From Linanthus parryae (Eukaryota > Streptophyta > Magnoliopsida > Ericales > Polemoniaceae): DNA of 64,000 bases. Position 1 is the first letter of the stretch. Each line of letters starts with the position of its first letter. Where the stretch lies: NCBI GenBank assembly GCA_023055425.1, contig JALGPY010000001.1, positions 28,633,001 to 28,697,000 of the forward strand, given 5' to 3'. Under the pieces are notes generated by a model. It ran no database searches, was not told the origin of the DNA, and saw nothing but the letters and a program-made list of their open reading frames with translations. Positions 33,901 to 45,565 of this stretch are shown here, in pieces. The position numbers and the translations under genes were made by a program.

Positions 33901-34935
33901 CTACAACAAAAGGACTACAAGGTTTGGAAGTGGACTGATTCAGGTGCTTATACAGTCAAGTCTGGGTACAAGACAACTACCAGACTTCAACAAAACAAAA
34001 AGAGAACCCCAGGTGCAGATTTACAAGGCTCTACTTCTTCACAGTTCTACAATGAGGATTTGCAACAGATTTGGTCTCTGAACTTCCCCCCAAAGCTAAA
34101 GCATTTTTGGTGGAGAACTCTTCTCAACACCCTCCCAACAAGAGGCAATTTAGCTAAAATAAGAAGCTTTCGAAGCTATTTGTGCTTTGTATTTAAGTAG
34201 TGTGGAGACTACAGAACACACTCTGTTTCAGTGTGCTTGGACCTCTGGGTTATGGTTTGCTAAGGGTATCATCAACCCTCAAGAAGCCAAGAATATTCAA
34301 TCTGTTGGAGGATGGTACCGAGAACTCATGAAGAAATTCAAAGACAAAGTCTACCCCTGAGGATTTGCTTGAAAGAATCATTTTCATCTGCTGGGGAGTG
34401 TGGAAAGCTAAAAATGAGCACATCATTCAAGGTGAGATCCTAAATCCAACAATTGCTCTCAATAATGTCAACTCTTGGAGGTCTTGCTTCATGAAGTCTC
34501 TTCAAAGCTCAGAAGGGGGCAAAACAATTCCAAAGTGCCTAACTGCAGAACTAATGTGTGGAAAAGACCTGACACAAATATGTTTAAGGTCAATGTGGAT
34601 GCAGCTTGGGACAAGCACTCTAAATCTGCAGTCTTAGCAGCTGTTGTGAGAAATCAGCATGGTCATTTGATTAACATTCACTATGCTAGAACCATGGATA
34701 TGAGTGCTAGGAATGCAGAACTTCAAGCTCTGAGATGGGGCCTTCAATGGATGAGTAGTGTGAATCATATCCCGAGTTTGGAGAGTCATTGCCAGGATGT
34801 TGTTTGGATGACCACCAAAAAGAACCCCCCCCCCCCACCCCCACCCAATAAGGATTCTCAAATCATTTGTGGAGAGATTTGGGAGTTGCTCAGCTACACA
34901 GAGACTAAGTTGGAATGGATCAGAAAAAGAGTCTA
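30900..34935 (+). pseudogene. LINE ORF2 remnant (endonuclease, RT, RNase H), first LINE
   Basis: Endonuclease traces include GGLLLLWVEELHLEILW and MQFEGPKYTWCNHIG with DIGSDHAPLV (31351-31550). Reverse transcriptase runs from about 32090 to 33420: GKWKAPGPNGFQGGF, ITLLPKVQYPETPSFFRPI, AFVPGRSVIDSV, RGLRQGDPLSPYLFV and CFADDVIVF. The GLGFKGLMCINSALLAKQAW segment is open at 33427-34200, then NFPPKLKHFWWRTLLNTLPT starts the zinc-binding domain. RNase H is at 34580-34930 with VNVDAAWD and ARNAELQALRWGL. Several stops and frameshifts separate these blocks. Confidence 0.85.
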
Positions 34936-35370
34936 ACAAGTGTGCTCACTGGGTTGCTCAAGCAGTTAGCAAAAGAGCTCTCTTTCAAATTGGAGGGGAA
35001 GTCTTCCTCCAGAGTTAGAGTTAATTGTAGAAAATATGATAAATGTAATCAATCTAAGCTCTTGAATGAGCCAGGTCAAGTTTGTATGGTTTCAAGTTGT
35101 TTGGTTTCTGATATATTTCATTTCGAACAAAAGAAAAATGAGTAATAATTTAAAATCCTGAACATAAACAAAAGTAGTTCAAGATAACACAACATGATCG
35201 TTATTAATAAAAAGTGTGAACTCGTCCTAAATGCATCCAGGTATCCAAAATTAATAACGAAATGTTCATTCTAAAGAAATAAGAATACAAAAGTGTTTAA
35301 ACACTTCTCAATCACTCGGCTAAATTTTGTTAACAATTCAACCCAATAAATACGCAATTAAAAAAATATA

Positions 35371-36035
35371 AGGTAAAAGACACTGACCACCCCTGAGTTT
35401 AGGAAAAATTTCACTCTGCTACCCTGAGTTTTGGATAAAGACACTGCGCACCCAGTTAACGGAATATTATGTGGACAATTTGCACCCTTCTGTCGTGTTC
35501 CATTAGATAAGTGGTATATTGAATTTTTTCGGACCATATTACCCCTATGCATTTTCTGGAACAACAAGAACACCAAGAACATCATGCCAATAACATCAAG
35601 AACACCAAGAACATTTCAATAAATTAGATTACTTCAGTAACACCAATAAAAGATCCACACAGTCTCCCTCTCTCTCACAAAGTCCACAATCACCACCACC
35701 ATCAGTCGTAATCAACGCCACCAGACCACCACCACCATAAACAAAAATAAGACCAATTTAACATAGCATGTATGAAAAAAAACATATCCAGAATAATAAT
35801 AAATAAATACTTCTAAAAATAAAATACAAAACACAGATCTTGAATCAGTTCTTGATAACCATGTTGATAAAAAAAAACACAATAGCACCACCGCCACCAG
35901 TCCAAAAACAGCACCACCACCTCGCCACCGATGCCTCCATAAAATAGATCTAGACATGGAGAAAGAAAAAGAAGATCAAAATTGATCTATAGAGTGAGAA
36001 AAGAAAAGAAGATGATAGCAGATCCACAGAGGAGA

Positions 36036-36069
<34 letters not shown>

Positions 36070-36721
36070 CCTAGATTCGTCCTCCACCGGATCGGAAGAG
36101 CCTCGCCGCCGCGCCTTCAACCTTCGGATTAGAAGAATATCAGGAATTCACCCATCCACCCCTCTCCACGTCGTCAACCTCTCCGAGATCGCCGCCATCG
36201 TCGCCTTCATCTACCTCCTAGGGTTCTTCGGATCGGCTTCGTACCCCTCGTGGTTCCGACGACGACCTTCGGATCGGCCGTCGCGCCTTCAATTCCTTGC
36301 TCCGCCGTCGCCGTCGCATCTCCTCAACCTAAGGCGGTCGCCGCCGTCGATCCAGTCGTCCCGATGCTTCAATCAGAAGAAGACGATGAGAGATCCTCAA
36401 TTTGGTAGTCGCTCGGGGACTGTGAGAAAGTGAGAGAGAAAGTGAGGGGGCGTGAGTTTATGGTCTGTTAGGTGTGGTGTGAGAGTTGAAAAAGTGGGGG
36501 AAGAGAGGAGAATTAGGGTTAGAAATGAAGGAGAGGGAGGGATTATGATATATATATGTTGTAATTTTATAATATTTCAGGGGTAAAATGGTCTTTTTAC
36601 CCATACAGTTATTCAAATGTTAGCCTCCATCCAAAAAAAAGTGCGGAGTGTCTTTATCCAAAACCCAGGATAGCGGGGTGGAATTTTCCCTAAACCCATG
36701 AGTGGTCAGTGTCTTTCATTT
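35371..36721. mobile_element. Mutator-like element 1 with HMG-CoA reductase fragment
   Basis: The terminal inverted repeats are about 100 bp and of the same family as those of the element at 38852: GGTAAAAGACACTGACCACC on the left, and CAGTGTCTTTCATT on the right, which is mutated at its tip. No 9-bp duplicate survives, so this is the oldest of the three. The GC-rich core reads TPLHVVNLSEIAAIV and FIYLLGFFG at 36152-36232 on the plus strand, the conserved membrane-anchor region of plant HMG-CoA reductase, with about five residues missing between the blocks. A (GA)n tract lies at 36038-36067. Confidence 0.78.
36149..36235 (+). pseudogene. Captured HMG-CoA reductase fragment
   Basis: STPLHVVNLSEIAAIV followed by FIYLLGFFG matches the second membrane span region of plant HMGR, the ER enzyme that makes mevalonate. 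The match stops abruptly on both sides, as in a transduplicated piece. A chance match over about 25 aligned residues is very unlikely. Confidence 0.75.
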
Positions 36722-38842
36722 TCTTTCCGTTAGCATATTATTGGTTGCACTTCAACTCAATAGCATACCGTCGATCTCAATTCGAACATCAACAAGTCTG
36801 AAGTCTCTAAATATAAAAAATATAATTTATATTATAACATATATATATATATAATTAATTAATTAATTAATCTTTCAAGCCGGCTCTAGAGCTTACGAGC
36901 CAAGCGCGCACCCCCCCCCCCCCCCCCCCCCCAATTCAAGCTCGGCTCGTTTAACGCAACGAGCTTAGATCAAGGCTCAATTTTGACTCATTTAGTGCAT
37001 GAATGGGGCTTTGGCGAACCGGCTTACAAGCTTCTCCGAGCGGCTCGGCTAGTTTGCACCCCAAATGAGTAGTTCTCTTCTCAAAGTTAAATTCATTGAT
37101 TCATCATGTTGTTATAGTGGTCAGAGGGTGTATGCCATGCATCCCAGAAGTTACAACTCCGAGTATTGTTGAGTAAAAGCTAGTACGACGATTTTGTCGT
37201 TCTCACTTGATTTGTTTGGTTGATGCGAATTAAATGGAGTTCTTGGAAGTGTGATAGTGACGCCAATAAATTGGTAGAAACCGAACCATGTGGTGGATGC
37301 GAGTACGGGGACAACTATAGCATTAATCTCAATGTTGGTGTTCATAGAACATATCGATAAAGATACAAAATGGTGTGTGTATGGCACATCAAGTTAGTCA
37401 TTTATATTCTCAACAAGAATAGTAGTTGTTCCATCTTAAATTTTGTTTTCGGGTCATATAAATTGTTAGGCTCTCAACACAACGTCCTATCGCGATGTTT
37501 GGTAGGGGTTAAGCCGTTTCGTTTTAATGGAGATTTGCGGACAGATAATCCTGAAATACAAACAAAAAAGCTAACCGTGAATGCTAAAGTACCCTAGTGA
37601 GCGCTGGAGAATGACCCGCTACAGTTTAGTCACTGACTCGTGTATTAATATAGCTAGATTGTGTAAAAAGTGAAATAGTAGCTCGCTGAATACACCAAGA
37701 AGGGATATGCTTAGGAATGATCGGATGATTAGACTGAGAGAACAAGACCTCATACTGGAGAAAGGTGTTCTTGCTCTATGAGTCAAGAGCGAAGTTAGTT
37801 ACTTCATATATTGTCTCTCTTATTTGATCATTTTCCACCTACACTAGCCGGCTTTTTATTTGAGGTTGTTGGAGATATTCATTTCATGAGCCACAACTAC
37901 CGAGAATGTGGTTAGGAAATTTGACTCTTGCGGTCAAGTACATCGGTGTGGACTTGTAATCCGTGCAAATGCTTGGCGTAGACCGGACCTTTAGCCCATT
38001 CCAAGTGTATAGAGTCACTGCCAAGTTTATGCGTAAATGGTTGAGACCAACGTGCATATTTGTGTGTCGAACACTCCACTCTACTATTAGGTAACCAAAA
38101 TTTCTAACATATTGATTGTTTGGTACATTTTCTTGTTCCTTTGTTGGTGTACCATTAATAGTGAGTCATTTGACTCAATAATACATGTGACATTTAATTT
38201 CATAGCATGGTTTGATTTAATTGTAATTTTTATGAAAGCTACTATTTCAACCATATGCTGAGAGATAGTAGGTGATTGAAGCTAAATTATACTGAGTATG
38301 TACTTATATGTTGCATTTAGCACTATTAGCATATAAACATGTTAAATCCATCCCATACAAGACCAAGACATTTTCCAAATGAAAACGCATGAAGTACGAA
38401 TGTAAAGCAGTTCAATCTCACAGTAATTTAAAATTAGAGTACTGAAAAACAATGCCTCCACATATATATCACACTTCATTCCCAAATCTTCTAACATAAT
38501 TTGAGTTGGTCATGGTTTGAACTTAGGTGCACAAGTACCTAACATTAACCTACCCTGAATCCACTTACAAAAGAACATACTAATTTCTAATAAATCATGA
38601 GTGTTCACTTTCTTCTCCTAAAGAGTGATTAGCCTAAAGAAAATGATCCATAAAACAAAGTGCAATAAAGAAGTTGGTGGAAAATTAAGCTGAAACCTTC
38701 ATTATTAACAACCCTCACATGCCAACACAATTATGCATCATCTCCCCCACTATTTTATGGTAGAACTCAGATAGTTTAGACCACTAACCAACCTTACTTA
38801 TTGCTTAATTTGATCCATAGGGTTTTGAATTATTATTGGTAG
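36722..38842. other. Intergenic region between Mutator-like elements 1 and 2
   Basis: No gene is recognised. It contains an (AT)n and TTAA run near 36835-36870, a GCTCGG-rich patch with a 22-base C run at 36911-36932, and ordinary AT-rich DNA. The GCTCGG patch ends in CGGCTAGTTTGCACCCC near 37055, which looks like one terminus of a hAT-type MITE whose other end was not found. Confidence 0.5.
36911..36932. repeat. Poly-C tract
   Basis: A run of 22 C inside the GCTCGG-rich patch; the length may be uncertain. Confidence 0.85.
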
Positions 38843-38851
38843 ATTAAAATA

Positions 38852-40348
38852 GGGTAAAAGACACTGACCACCCCTGGGTTTAGGGAAAAACCCACAGACC
38901 ACCCCTGGGTTTTGGATAAAGACGGTCTGCACCTTTTTCAGGATGGAGACAAATGATTGACTAACAGAACGCGTAAAAAGACTAATTTACCCTTAAAATG
39001 TTATAAAATTACCTCCTATTTATTACCCTAACCCCTCTGTCTCATTCACTTCTAAACCTAGTCTCTCCCTCTTCCCCCTCTTTACTCTTTTTTCCTCTGG
39101 CTGTGAAACATAGCCGCCACATCCACCAAATCACCCACGCCTCCCTCACCTTCCATCCCTCCCTCCTTTCCTCTCCAAATCCAAATCCTGTCCCAACCTT
39201 CAAGCCAACGGCAACCACTGTCCAGATCTAGCGGTGGGGACGATGAAGACGGTTGAGCCAAATGCAAACCTCACGATGAGCCGCCGAGGGAATCGATGGA
39301 GGTCTTCCAGCCGCCGATTGAATCCAGCAACCGCCGGGATCTAGGGTTTCCGCCGAGTCCGATGTCGCGAATCACGGCAACGGACGACGACGTGGCGAGT
39401 GAAGCTAGCTCCGACTTGTTCGAGATCGAGAGCTTCTCCACTCAGACGACGTTCGGTCCGGTACCGCCGGCGGTACTTGCTCGACGAGGCGGTTCTCAGG
39501 GCAGAGCCTGGACGAGCCTAGCATCGACTGGAGCGTGGCGACGGCGAAGGGATTCGACCGCGGGAGCATCAGTAACTTCTCGATCGGCGCTTCGCAGATC
39601 GGAGTGTGACGACGGCGGTTATCAGGCAGAAGCAGTCCTGGGTGAAGGCGGAGATGGTGGGAGTAAGAAGCAATCTTCGGGAGATGACGATGGTGGTGGT
39701 GTTTGGTGGGTGCGGGAGAGAGACATTGAATTGAGGAGGATGAGGATGTTGTCCTTGCTGCTGTTGTGGGTTTTCCAGAGACAAAAGAGAAGAAGATAAG
39801 GAGTAGAAGAAAAGAGGTAACTATGTACAAATTGGGTTTTTGTGTTCTCCAAACTTCAAAGTGTTTGAAGCTTATGAAATGTGGATGTTAGTTTTTCAAG
39901 TTTTTGGTTTGATTTTGCGGTTCAAGAGGGTTCAATCTCTACCATGTAAATCTTGAATTATCTTTTTTTGCTTAAAATTGACGATATACAAGTCCATGGC
40001 AGTTTGTACTCTGATATGTATGAACTGTGGATATGAATTCTAAGTAGGGATGTTGGTGTTGTTGATATTTGTGGTGGATGTTCTTGATGTTCTTGGCGGT
40101 GTTGACATTTTTGGTGTATATTATTGGTGTTCTTGTTGATGAAAGAGGCAAAAAAAGGTAACAAATGTACACAGGGGTAATACAGTCCGAATAAATTCAA
40201 TCACCCACTTTTCTAGCGGAACATGACAGAAGGGTGCTAAGTGTCCACGGAATATTCCGTTAAATAGGTGTGGAGTGTCTTTATCCAAAACCCAGGGGTG
40301 GTCTGTGGGTTTTTCCCTAAACCCAGGGGTGGTTAGTGTCTTTTACCC
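38852..40348. mobile_element. Mutator-like element 2 (1,497 bp) with PKS gene fragment
   Basis: The terminal inverted repeats are at least 72 bp with a single mismatch by eye, starting GGGTAAAAGACACTGACCAC and ending in its complement. The 9-bp duplicate ATTAAAATA is perfect (38843-38851 and 40349-40357), as expected for Mutator elements. The GC-rich core at 39296-39600 resembles a PHYTOCHROME KINASE SUBSTRATE gene. No transposase is present, so it is a non-autonomous Pack-MULE. Confidence 0.9.
39296..39799 (+). pseudogene. Captured PHYTOCHROME KINASE SUBSTRATE-like fragment
   Basis: The open frame has DDDVASEASSDLFEIESFS, the signature block of the PKS family (phototropin and phytochrome signalling proteins at the plasma membrane). 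After a frameshift between about 39470 and 39510, a second PKS block, EPSIDWSVATAKGFDRGSI, lies in another frame at 39514-39570 and runs on to a stop near 39606. The order and spacing match PKS proteins with internal sequence lost. The frame as it stands would encode a 167-residue hybrid with an arbitrary Arg-rich tail. It could be transcribed, but is probably not a working PKS. Confidence 0.75.
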
Positions 40349-40357
40349 ATTAAAATA

Positions 40358-41778
40358 TTGGCTCTAGTAAAAATACAACAATGAAGTTCGTTGGATACTA
40401 GTATGTGGAAAGAGTTAAACGAGTGAAAAAAGTTGGCAACAATTCTTTGACACGAGCTGATGGTACTTTTAGAGTACAAAATTACACAATTAGGGTGTGC
40501 AAGTGTCATCAAGTTTGGCATATCATTTCCCAAATTCAAGAGGGTGAAAGTGCATTTGTCTCAAACTTGTGTGGGTGATATTATGTCACCTTTATTTATT
40601 TGAATGGCTCACTCATAAATAAACGTCTGTTTACTATTCAAGAAACACTTAACAATCATTTTCTTACCCAAATAGAAAAGGTAAGAGATTGTTTTGTGAA
40701 TTTTTCTATGCAAATTTTTGTTTTCCGAATGTGAATTTGTATATCTTTTTAACCTGATCTATTTATTAGGTGGTCTCGGCCCTTTGCAATCAAAAAAGGG
40801 GTAAGCATTTCCCTCATACATATGGCACCACACATCCTTTCCATAAATTGATTCGGACTTGACCTCAACAATATTCTCTCACAAATAGGGTTATGGGTTA
40901 GATAATCATGGGCCGGTTCAATCAAAATCAGCTGCTGATGTGTTGATAAGTCGGTGCTTTGATGACCCTGTACTTTATTAGGTGGTCTCGAGCCTTCTCT
41001 ACCTCAAAAACCAATGCAAAAAGTGAGGAGTGTCTCTCATCGAAGTACCAAATTATCGGGTTCTTCGACAATTAATGTGACTATTTAGGTACCGCATATG
41101 AGGGAAAAAATTGGTCTCATCTGAACATGCTATGTGAACTGCCCAAACGAATCGGCCACCAATATGTTTGCAACTCTTTTTAAATATTGTTTGTGTTGTA
41201 TTAGTCAAAGTGACAAAGTCTTATTGGAAGTTTCCATCTAATTACTAGTATGTTCGTTTTGTATGAAAGCCAAATTGGAATTCAAAAGATCAAAAGATCA
41301 CTTCTTACGTTGGACAATTTGATTAAAGTATTCCCACAATCTTTACATGCTTACACATGGTCTCAGTTGTTTATACTTCAATTGGTTGACCTTTTTTTGA
41401 AGAGGACACCTTCGAGAGGGGATTGGTTGACCTGCACTTGAGAGTTGAGACATCATTCTTTCTTGCTAAATTTTTATTTGTTCGATTTTCAAAAAGTTTA
41501 TTGTTGTTAATTGTTTAGTCGTGCTTCTTCTTGCCACATCTCTTATCATGTTGAAGTGCATGCCACTTTGTTTGAAAATGGAAAAAGAAAAAATAAAGTG
41601 TGGAGTATTATAATTACAGAATGGAGAGATCATAAATTTTAGGCTTAATAAACACGTTAATGTGAAATTGGTAAAAAAAAAATCATCTAAACACCATCCG
41701 TTTGAGGAGAGTAATTTTGCCAATTCAGGTAAAATTATATTGAAATTATAAATTTAAATAGAAAAATGAATATATATA

Positions 41779-41816
<38 letters not shown>

Positions 41817-42021
41817 ATGAAAGAAGATGGAGAAAGTTTACGAGAAAAATGAAAGAAGTTTGTTAGAGCATTTCGAAGGATAATGATCAATTTTTTTGTA
41901 TTTGTGGACTAAATTTGATCCTGGATCAAAATTTAATTTTGGATCAAAATTTCGTCTCTCATTTTATAATTTTGCTCCAACAATGAGGATTCAAATTGCT
42001 CTTCCATCTATTTTGTTAGTT
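40358..42021. other. Intergenic region between Mutator-like elements 2 and 3
   Basis: AT-rich DNA with an (AT)n tract at 41770-41813. The short open frames on both strands have no family features. No transposon ends are recognised. Confidence 0.55.
41770..41813. repeat. (AT)n microsatellite
   Basis: AT dinucleotides with one interruption, between Mutator-like elements 2 and 3. Confidence 0.92.
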
Positions 42022-42030
42022 TTTATTTAT

Positions 42031-43641
42031 GGGTAAAAGACATTTTGCATCCTCGTTAGATGAGATATATACAAAACCCCCCTGTTGTTTGGGGATATAC
42101 AAAAACCACATTGTCACTGGATGGACGTTAGACAAATAGCACCTTCTATTAAATCAAATTTTTTTGGGACCATTATACCCTTGAAATGGTGAATTTACAT
42201 AGATGTCCATACCACATTGTTCTTGGTGTTCTTGATTGGTGTTGTTGGTGTTCTTGGCGTTCTTCACCCCAACTAGCAACACCACCACCACCCATGGTCT
42301 AAAATCAAAATACAAATTCATCCATCACTATCACTACCCAAACTCAGATGGTCCAAAATCAAATCAACACCAATAAACCCAAATCACTTCACCACCTAAA
42401 TTACTATCCATCGCCATTACAATACAACACCATCACTACCCAAACTTCAAATGAAATTGAATGTTCAAACACACAGTTCGCTCCAATTGAAGAGCATACA
42501 GATTAAAAAATCAGTTTTTGGACTCAGTTTATGGGTGGTGATATATCTCAGAATGGTCGGCAAGCAGATTATATCTGCTATTACGATGAACGAGACCGAA
42601 TCACAACAAATCATCACAGTCCATGGATATAGGAACAATCAAACATCTGCTATTACGATGAACGAGACCAAATCACAACAAATCATCACAGTCGATGGAT
42701 ATACGAACAATCAAACAGATGTGAAGTTGAACTAAATTGATCAAACCTTCAAAATAGCGCAGATTCGACAGAGTACCAAACAGCAGAATGGTGAAGGGCA
42801 AAAAGAAATCAAAGCTTGATAGGGATACAGTGGTGCCTAGAACAGCCCAGCGGCGCACCTAATTACTTTACCGTACCCGCTGAAGTTGTGGCTGATTCAC
42901 CTACCCGTGCCCTTGTTGAGGGAGACGAAGAAGAAGGGGGAGGAAGAAGAACAGGCGGCCAGAGCACGATTCTTGCAGAAGGAGAGGAGGAGATGGCGGT
43001 GATGGGCTTCGTCGTCGCGCCTGCTGCGAGAGCTTCACCGCCAACGACATCGCCGCCGCCGCCACCATCTGGGTCGTCTCCGAACACGCCGGTGATTCCT
43101 TCTCCGCCGTCGCCGCCGGAATTTCGAGATTTCCGCCGCCACCTGCCAGATCTTCATCAGACAATAACCCATCGGGGTCGTCCTCGTCGCCGACGAGTTC
43201 GTCGGATCTTTCTACTGGGATGGTCGTTGGGATTGCGATTGGTGGGTTGGTGGCTTTGGTGATTGTCACCATCTGGAGCCTGGTCGTCGGATCGGTCTAC
43301 TGGGATGGTCGTCGGATCTTTCTCACCATCTAGAGCATGTTCATTTTTTTGCAGGAAGAAGAAGAGAAGGGCTTTGTTCTCTCGTGGGTGGAGTTGAACT
43401 GAAGGAAGAGAGAGGGAGGAAGGGATAGAATAGGGTTGGAAAAAATGAGAAGAGGGTGAGAACAAATGATTAAATACTGTGTAATTTTGCTCCATTGTTA
43501 GGGTAAATATGTTCTTTTACCCCTCCGTTAGGATTCTGTTACATTTTGTCCACAGTCAGGGGTGGTTTTTGTATATCCCCGAACAACAGGGGGGGTTTTG
43601 TATATAACTCATCTAACGAGGGTGCAAAATGTCTTTTACCC
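42031..43641. mobile_element. Mutator-like element 3 (1,611 bp) with PERK kinase fragment
   Basis: The terminal inverted repeats are about 80 bp, starting GGGTAAAAGACATTTTGCAT and ending with the complement. The 9-bp duplicate TTTATTTAT is perfect (42022-42030 and 43642-43650). The tips share GGGTAAAAGACA with elements 1 and 2, but the rest of the repeat differs, so it is a sister family. A direct repeat with CTGCTATTACGATGAACGAG lies at 42577 and 42647. The GC-rich core resembles a PERK receptor kinase. Confidence 0.9.
42985..43275 (+). pseudogene. Captured PERK-type receptor kinase fragment
   Basis: The first part reads SPPPPPSGSSPNTPVIPSPP, a proline-rich extensin-like ectodomain. After a frame change the second part (43151 onward) reads SSSDLSTGMVVGIAIGGLVA and then LVIVTI, the serine-rich linker and transmembrane start conserved in proline-rich extensin-like receptor kinases (PERKs). 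A TTTTTTTGCAG acceptor-like site and a lysine/arginine codon run follow near 43350. The kinase domain is absent. Confidence 0.7.
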
Positions 43642-43909
43642 TTTATTTATTTATCGTCGAACAATATATTAGACATAATATTTATAGCGAAATAAATAAA
43701 TTTTATTTAAAACAAAAAAAACAATACTGGTGAATTTGTTATATAATACTAATAATAATTTTTTTTAAACCATTACAAAAAGATGGTACCCTCGGTGCTT
43801 TCTTTTTTGTATTGCAACTGTGTCGCAACAAAACAAAAACAAAATAAGAGCTTTTTCTCTAGAGAGAGAGGCGACTTAGGAGAAACCATAACCCTAGTTT
43901 CGGGAAGCA

Positions 43910-45181
43910 ATGACGGAAAACATGCACGGCGGTCGACGGCTACCAACACGGTCGGAGGAAGAAGAGAATACGGTGGTTGAGTTTGATAAGGAGTACTGTG
44001 AACAAGCGGAAAAAGAGTTTACTAACTGCCTCGCTGGTAAACTCTTAGGGACGAAGTTGGAAAACTGTGCAAGAATGATCCAATTCTTCCAAAGAATTTA
44101 GATTGATGGAGAAAAGGTTAGTTTCTTCGAAGTAAACCCTAACACCTTCATAATCTGATTTCCCTCTGTGGCTTCACTAAAGAGGGTGCAAGGGGGAGGG
44201 CCATGGTCTTTTAGTGGAAAAATCATGATACTCCGGAACTGGGAGATAGGGATGGATATTGGAACAGTGGACTTCAGCAAGATGGAGGTATGGATCCAAG
44301 TTCTCCAGGTTCCAATCCACCTGGTGAAGGAGGAATCTGGTAAACGAGCGATTAAAGGATGTTATGAGGTGTTGAGATCAGATTCCAGAACCTACTATGA
44401 CAAAATCTCTAACTACGTGCGGGTGAGAGCAAGGATCAGCTGCGAGAACCCCCTTCGTAGAGGATTTTTTTTCACAGTTGACCAGGAGAAGATCTGGTTA
44501 GATTTTCGGTATGAACGTGTACCGAGGGTTTGTCATTGGTGTGGGATGATGGAGCACTCAAGTGGGGACTGTGAAACAATGCAGGAAAAACTTGATGAAG
44601 GCGAGGAACTAGGCTACGCAAGTTGGCTCCTATTCCAACCGCCGGTAAAGAAGAAAGAGGCACCAAAACAGAATAAGGAGCGAAATTACGAAGAATAAAA
44701 CAGAAACAGAGAAGGAAGCAACACAAGTGGAAAAGGTGAAGGAGGAAACCAAAGCCCTGCTGATCCACAGGGCGAGAAACAGGACAAGGAGGCCCAAAAC
44801 GAGACAGATCAGGACGTCAATACTAAGATGGTGATGGAAGAATCAGCTACAGAAGAGACTACGGTACAGGGGGAGAAGGGAGTCGAGGTAGACTCTACTG
44901 AAATTGAGGCGCCACAGGAAAACGAAGAGGTTAACAGTGATATAGGAAGGGAAGTGGCAACGATCATAAGCAATATAGAGGCTGGTAGAACTGATAAAGA
45001 GAGCGGGCTAGGAATGGGGCTGAAGATACCTACGGTTAACACAGGGAGGAACTGGAAAGATGATGTAAGGAAAGCGATGCAGGCGAAGGATAGGGCCCCT
45101 CAATCCCCGAAGCGCAAAGTGGGTGATCACTTCAACTTCAGCCCCCCTCCCAGTACGGATAGCAGCTCGAAGGGGGTGTAA
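43910..45181 (+). pseudogene. LINE ORF1 (Gag-like), second LINE
   Basis: It begins MTENMHGGRRLPTRSEEEEN, meets a TAG at about 44099, and continues with the DUF4283 region (GGPWSFSGKIMILRNWEIGM, WIQVLQVPIHL). A zf-CCHC_4-type knuckle, CHWCGMMEHSSGDC, is intact in its Cys and His residues. After a TAA at 44696 the same frame resumes as an acidic, Glu-rich C-terminal tail to 45181. The product would be the RNA-binding partner of ORF2. Confidence 0.8.
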
Positions 45182-45311
45182 AAAGCCGTGCTATTAATCT
45201 GGAAAAGAAGCTTCTCTCTGTCACGTCCACAAAAAACATTGGGGATGAAAGCTCCCCAAACAAAAATGATGCAATAACGGCGACACCTGCTAGTCAGGCC
45301 CGCCGAGCGCA

Positions 45312-45565
45312 ATGAGTCTACTAAGCTGGAACGTACGTGGCCTGGGGAAGCTACGTGCGGTCCGAGCGCTAAAGAAGCAGTTGAGGCTCCGCTCCCCAAA
45401 CATAGTTTTCCTTATGGAGACTAAGCTCAACAAATATGAGATAGAGATGGTACGTGAAAAGGCCAAGTATGCAAATGGGGTTTTCGCAGAAGCTCAAGAT
45501 AGAAGGGGAGGGTTAGCATTACTTTGGGATGACAGAGTAAAAGTCAAGCTAACTGAATTATCTAT
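45312..45565 (+). pseudogene. LINE ORF2 endonuclease, N-terminal part, second LINE
   Basis: MSLLSWNVRGLGKLRAVRAL with LMETKLNK is the apurinic-endonuclease-like domain: the Asn of WNVRG and the Glu of METK are catalytic. The open frame runs straight into the LTR of the inserted element and resumes after 52671, where removing one 5-bp target copy restores the reading. Confidence 0.88.

Larger units (their letters stand above)
28880..35145 (+). mobile_element. L1-type LINE, degenerate
   Basis: Order on the plus strand: ORF1 remnant with DUF4283-like sequence and a zinc knuckle, endonuclease remnant, reverse transcriptase with FADD, a zinc-binding reverse transcriptase domain, and a C-terminal RNase H. 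That is the plant L1 arrangement. Frames are broken many times. The 5' limit is placed at the TCTCTCTCTAG-type leader and the 3' limit at the AT-rich sequence after RNase H; no clear poly-A or target duplicate was found. A Mutator-like element lies just downstream. Confidence 0.85.

Noticed and set aside
42863..43495. Minus-strand frames across element 3
   Set aside because: Shadows of the captured PERK-like coding strand; composition is the complement of proline/serine codons.
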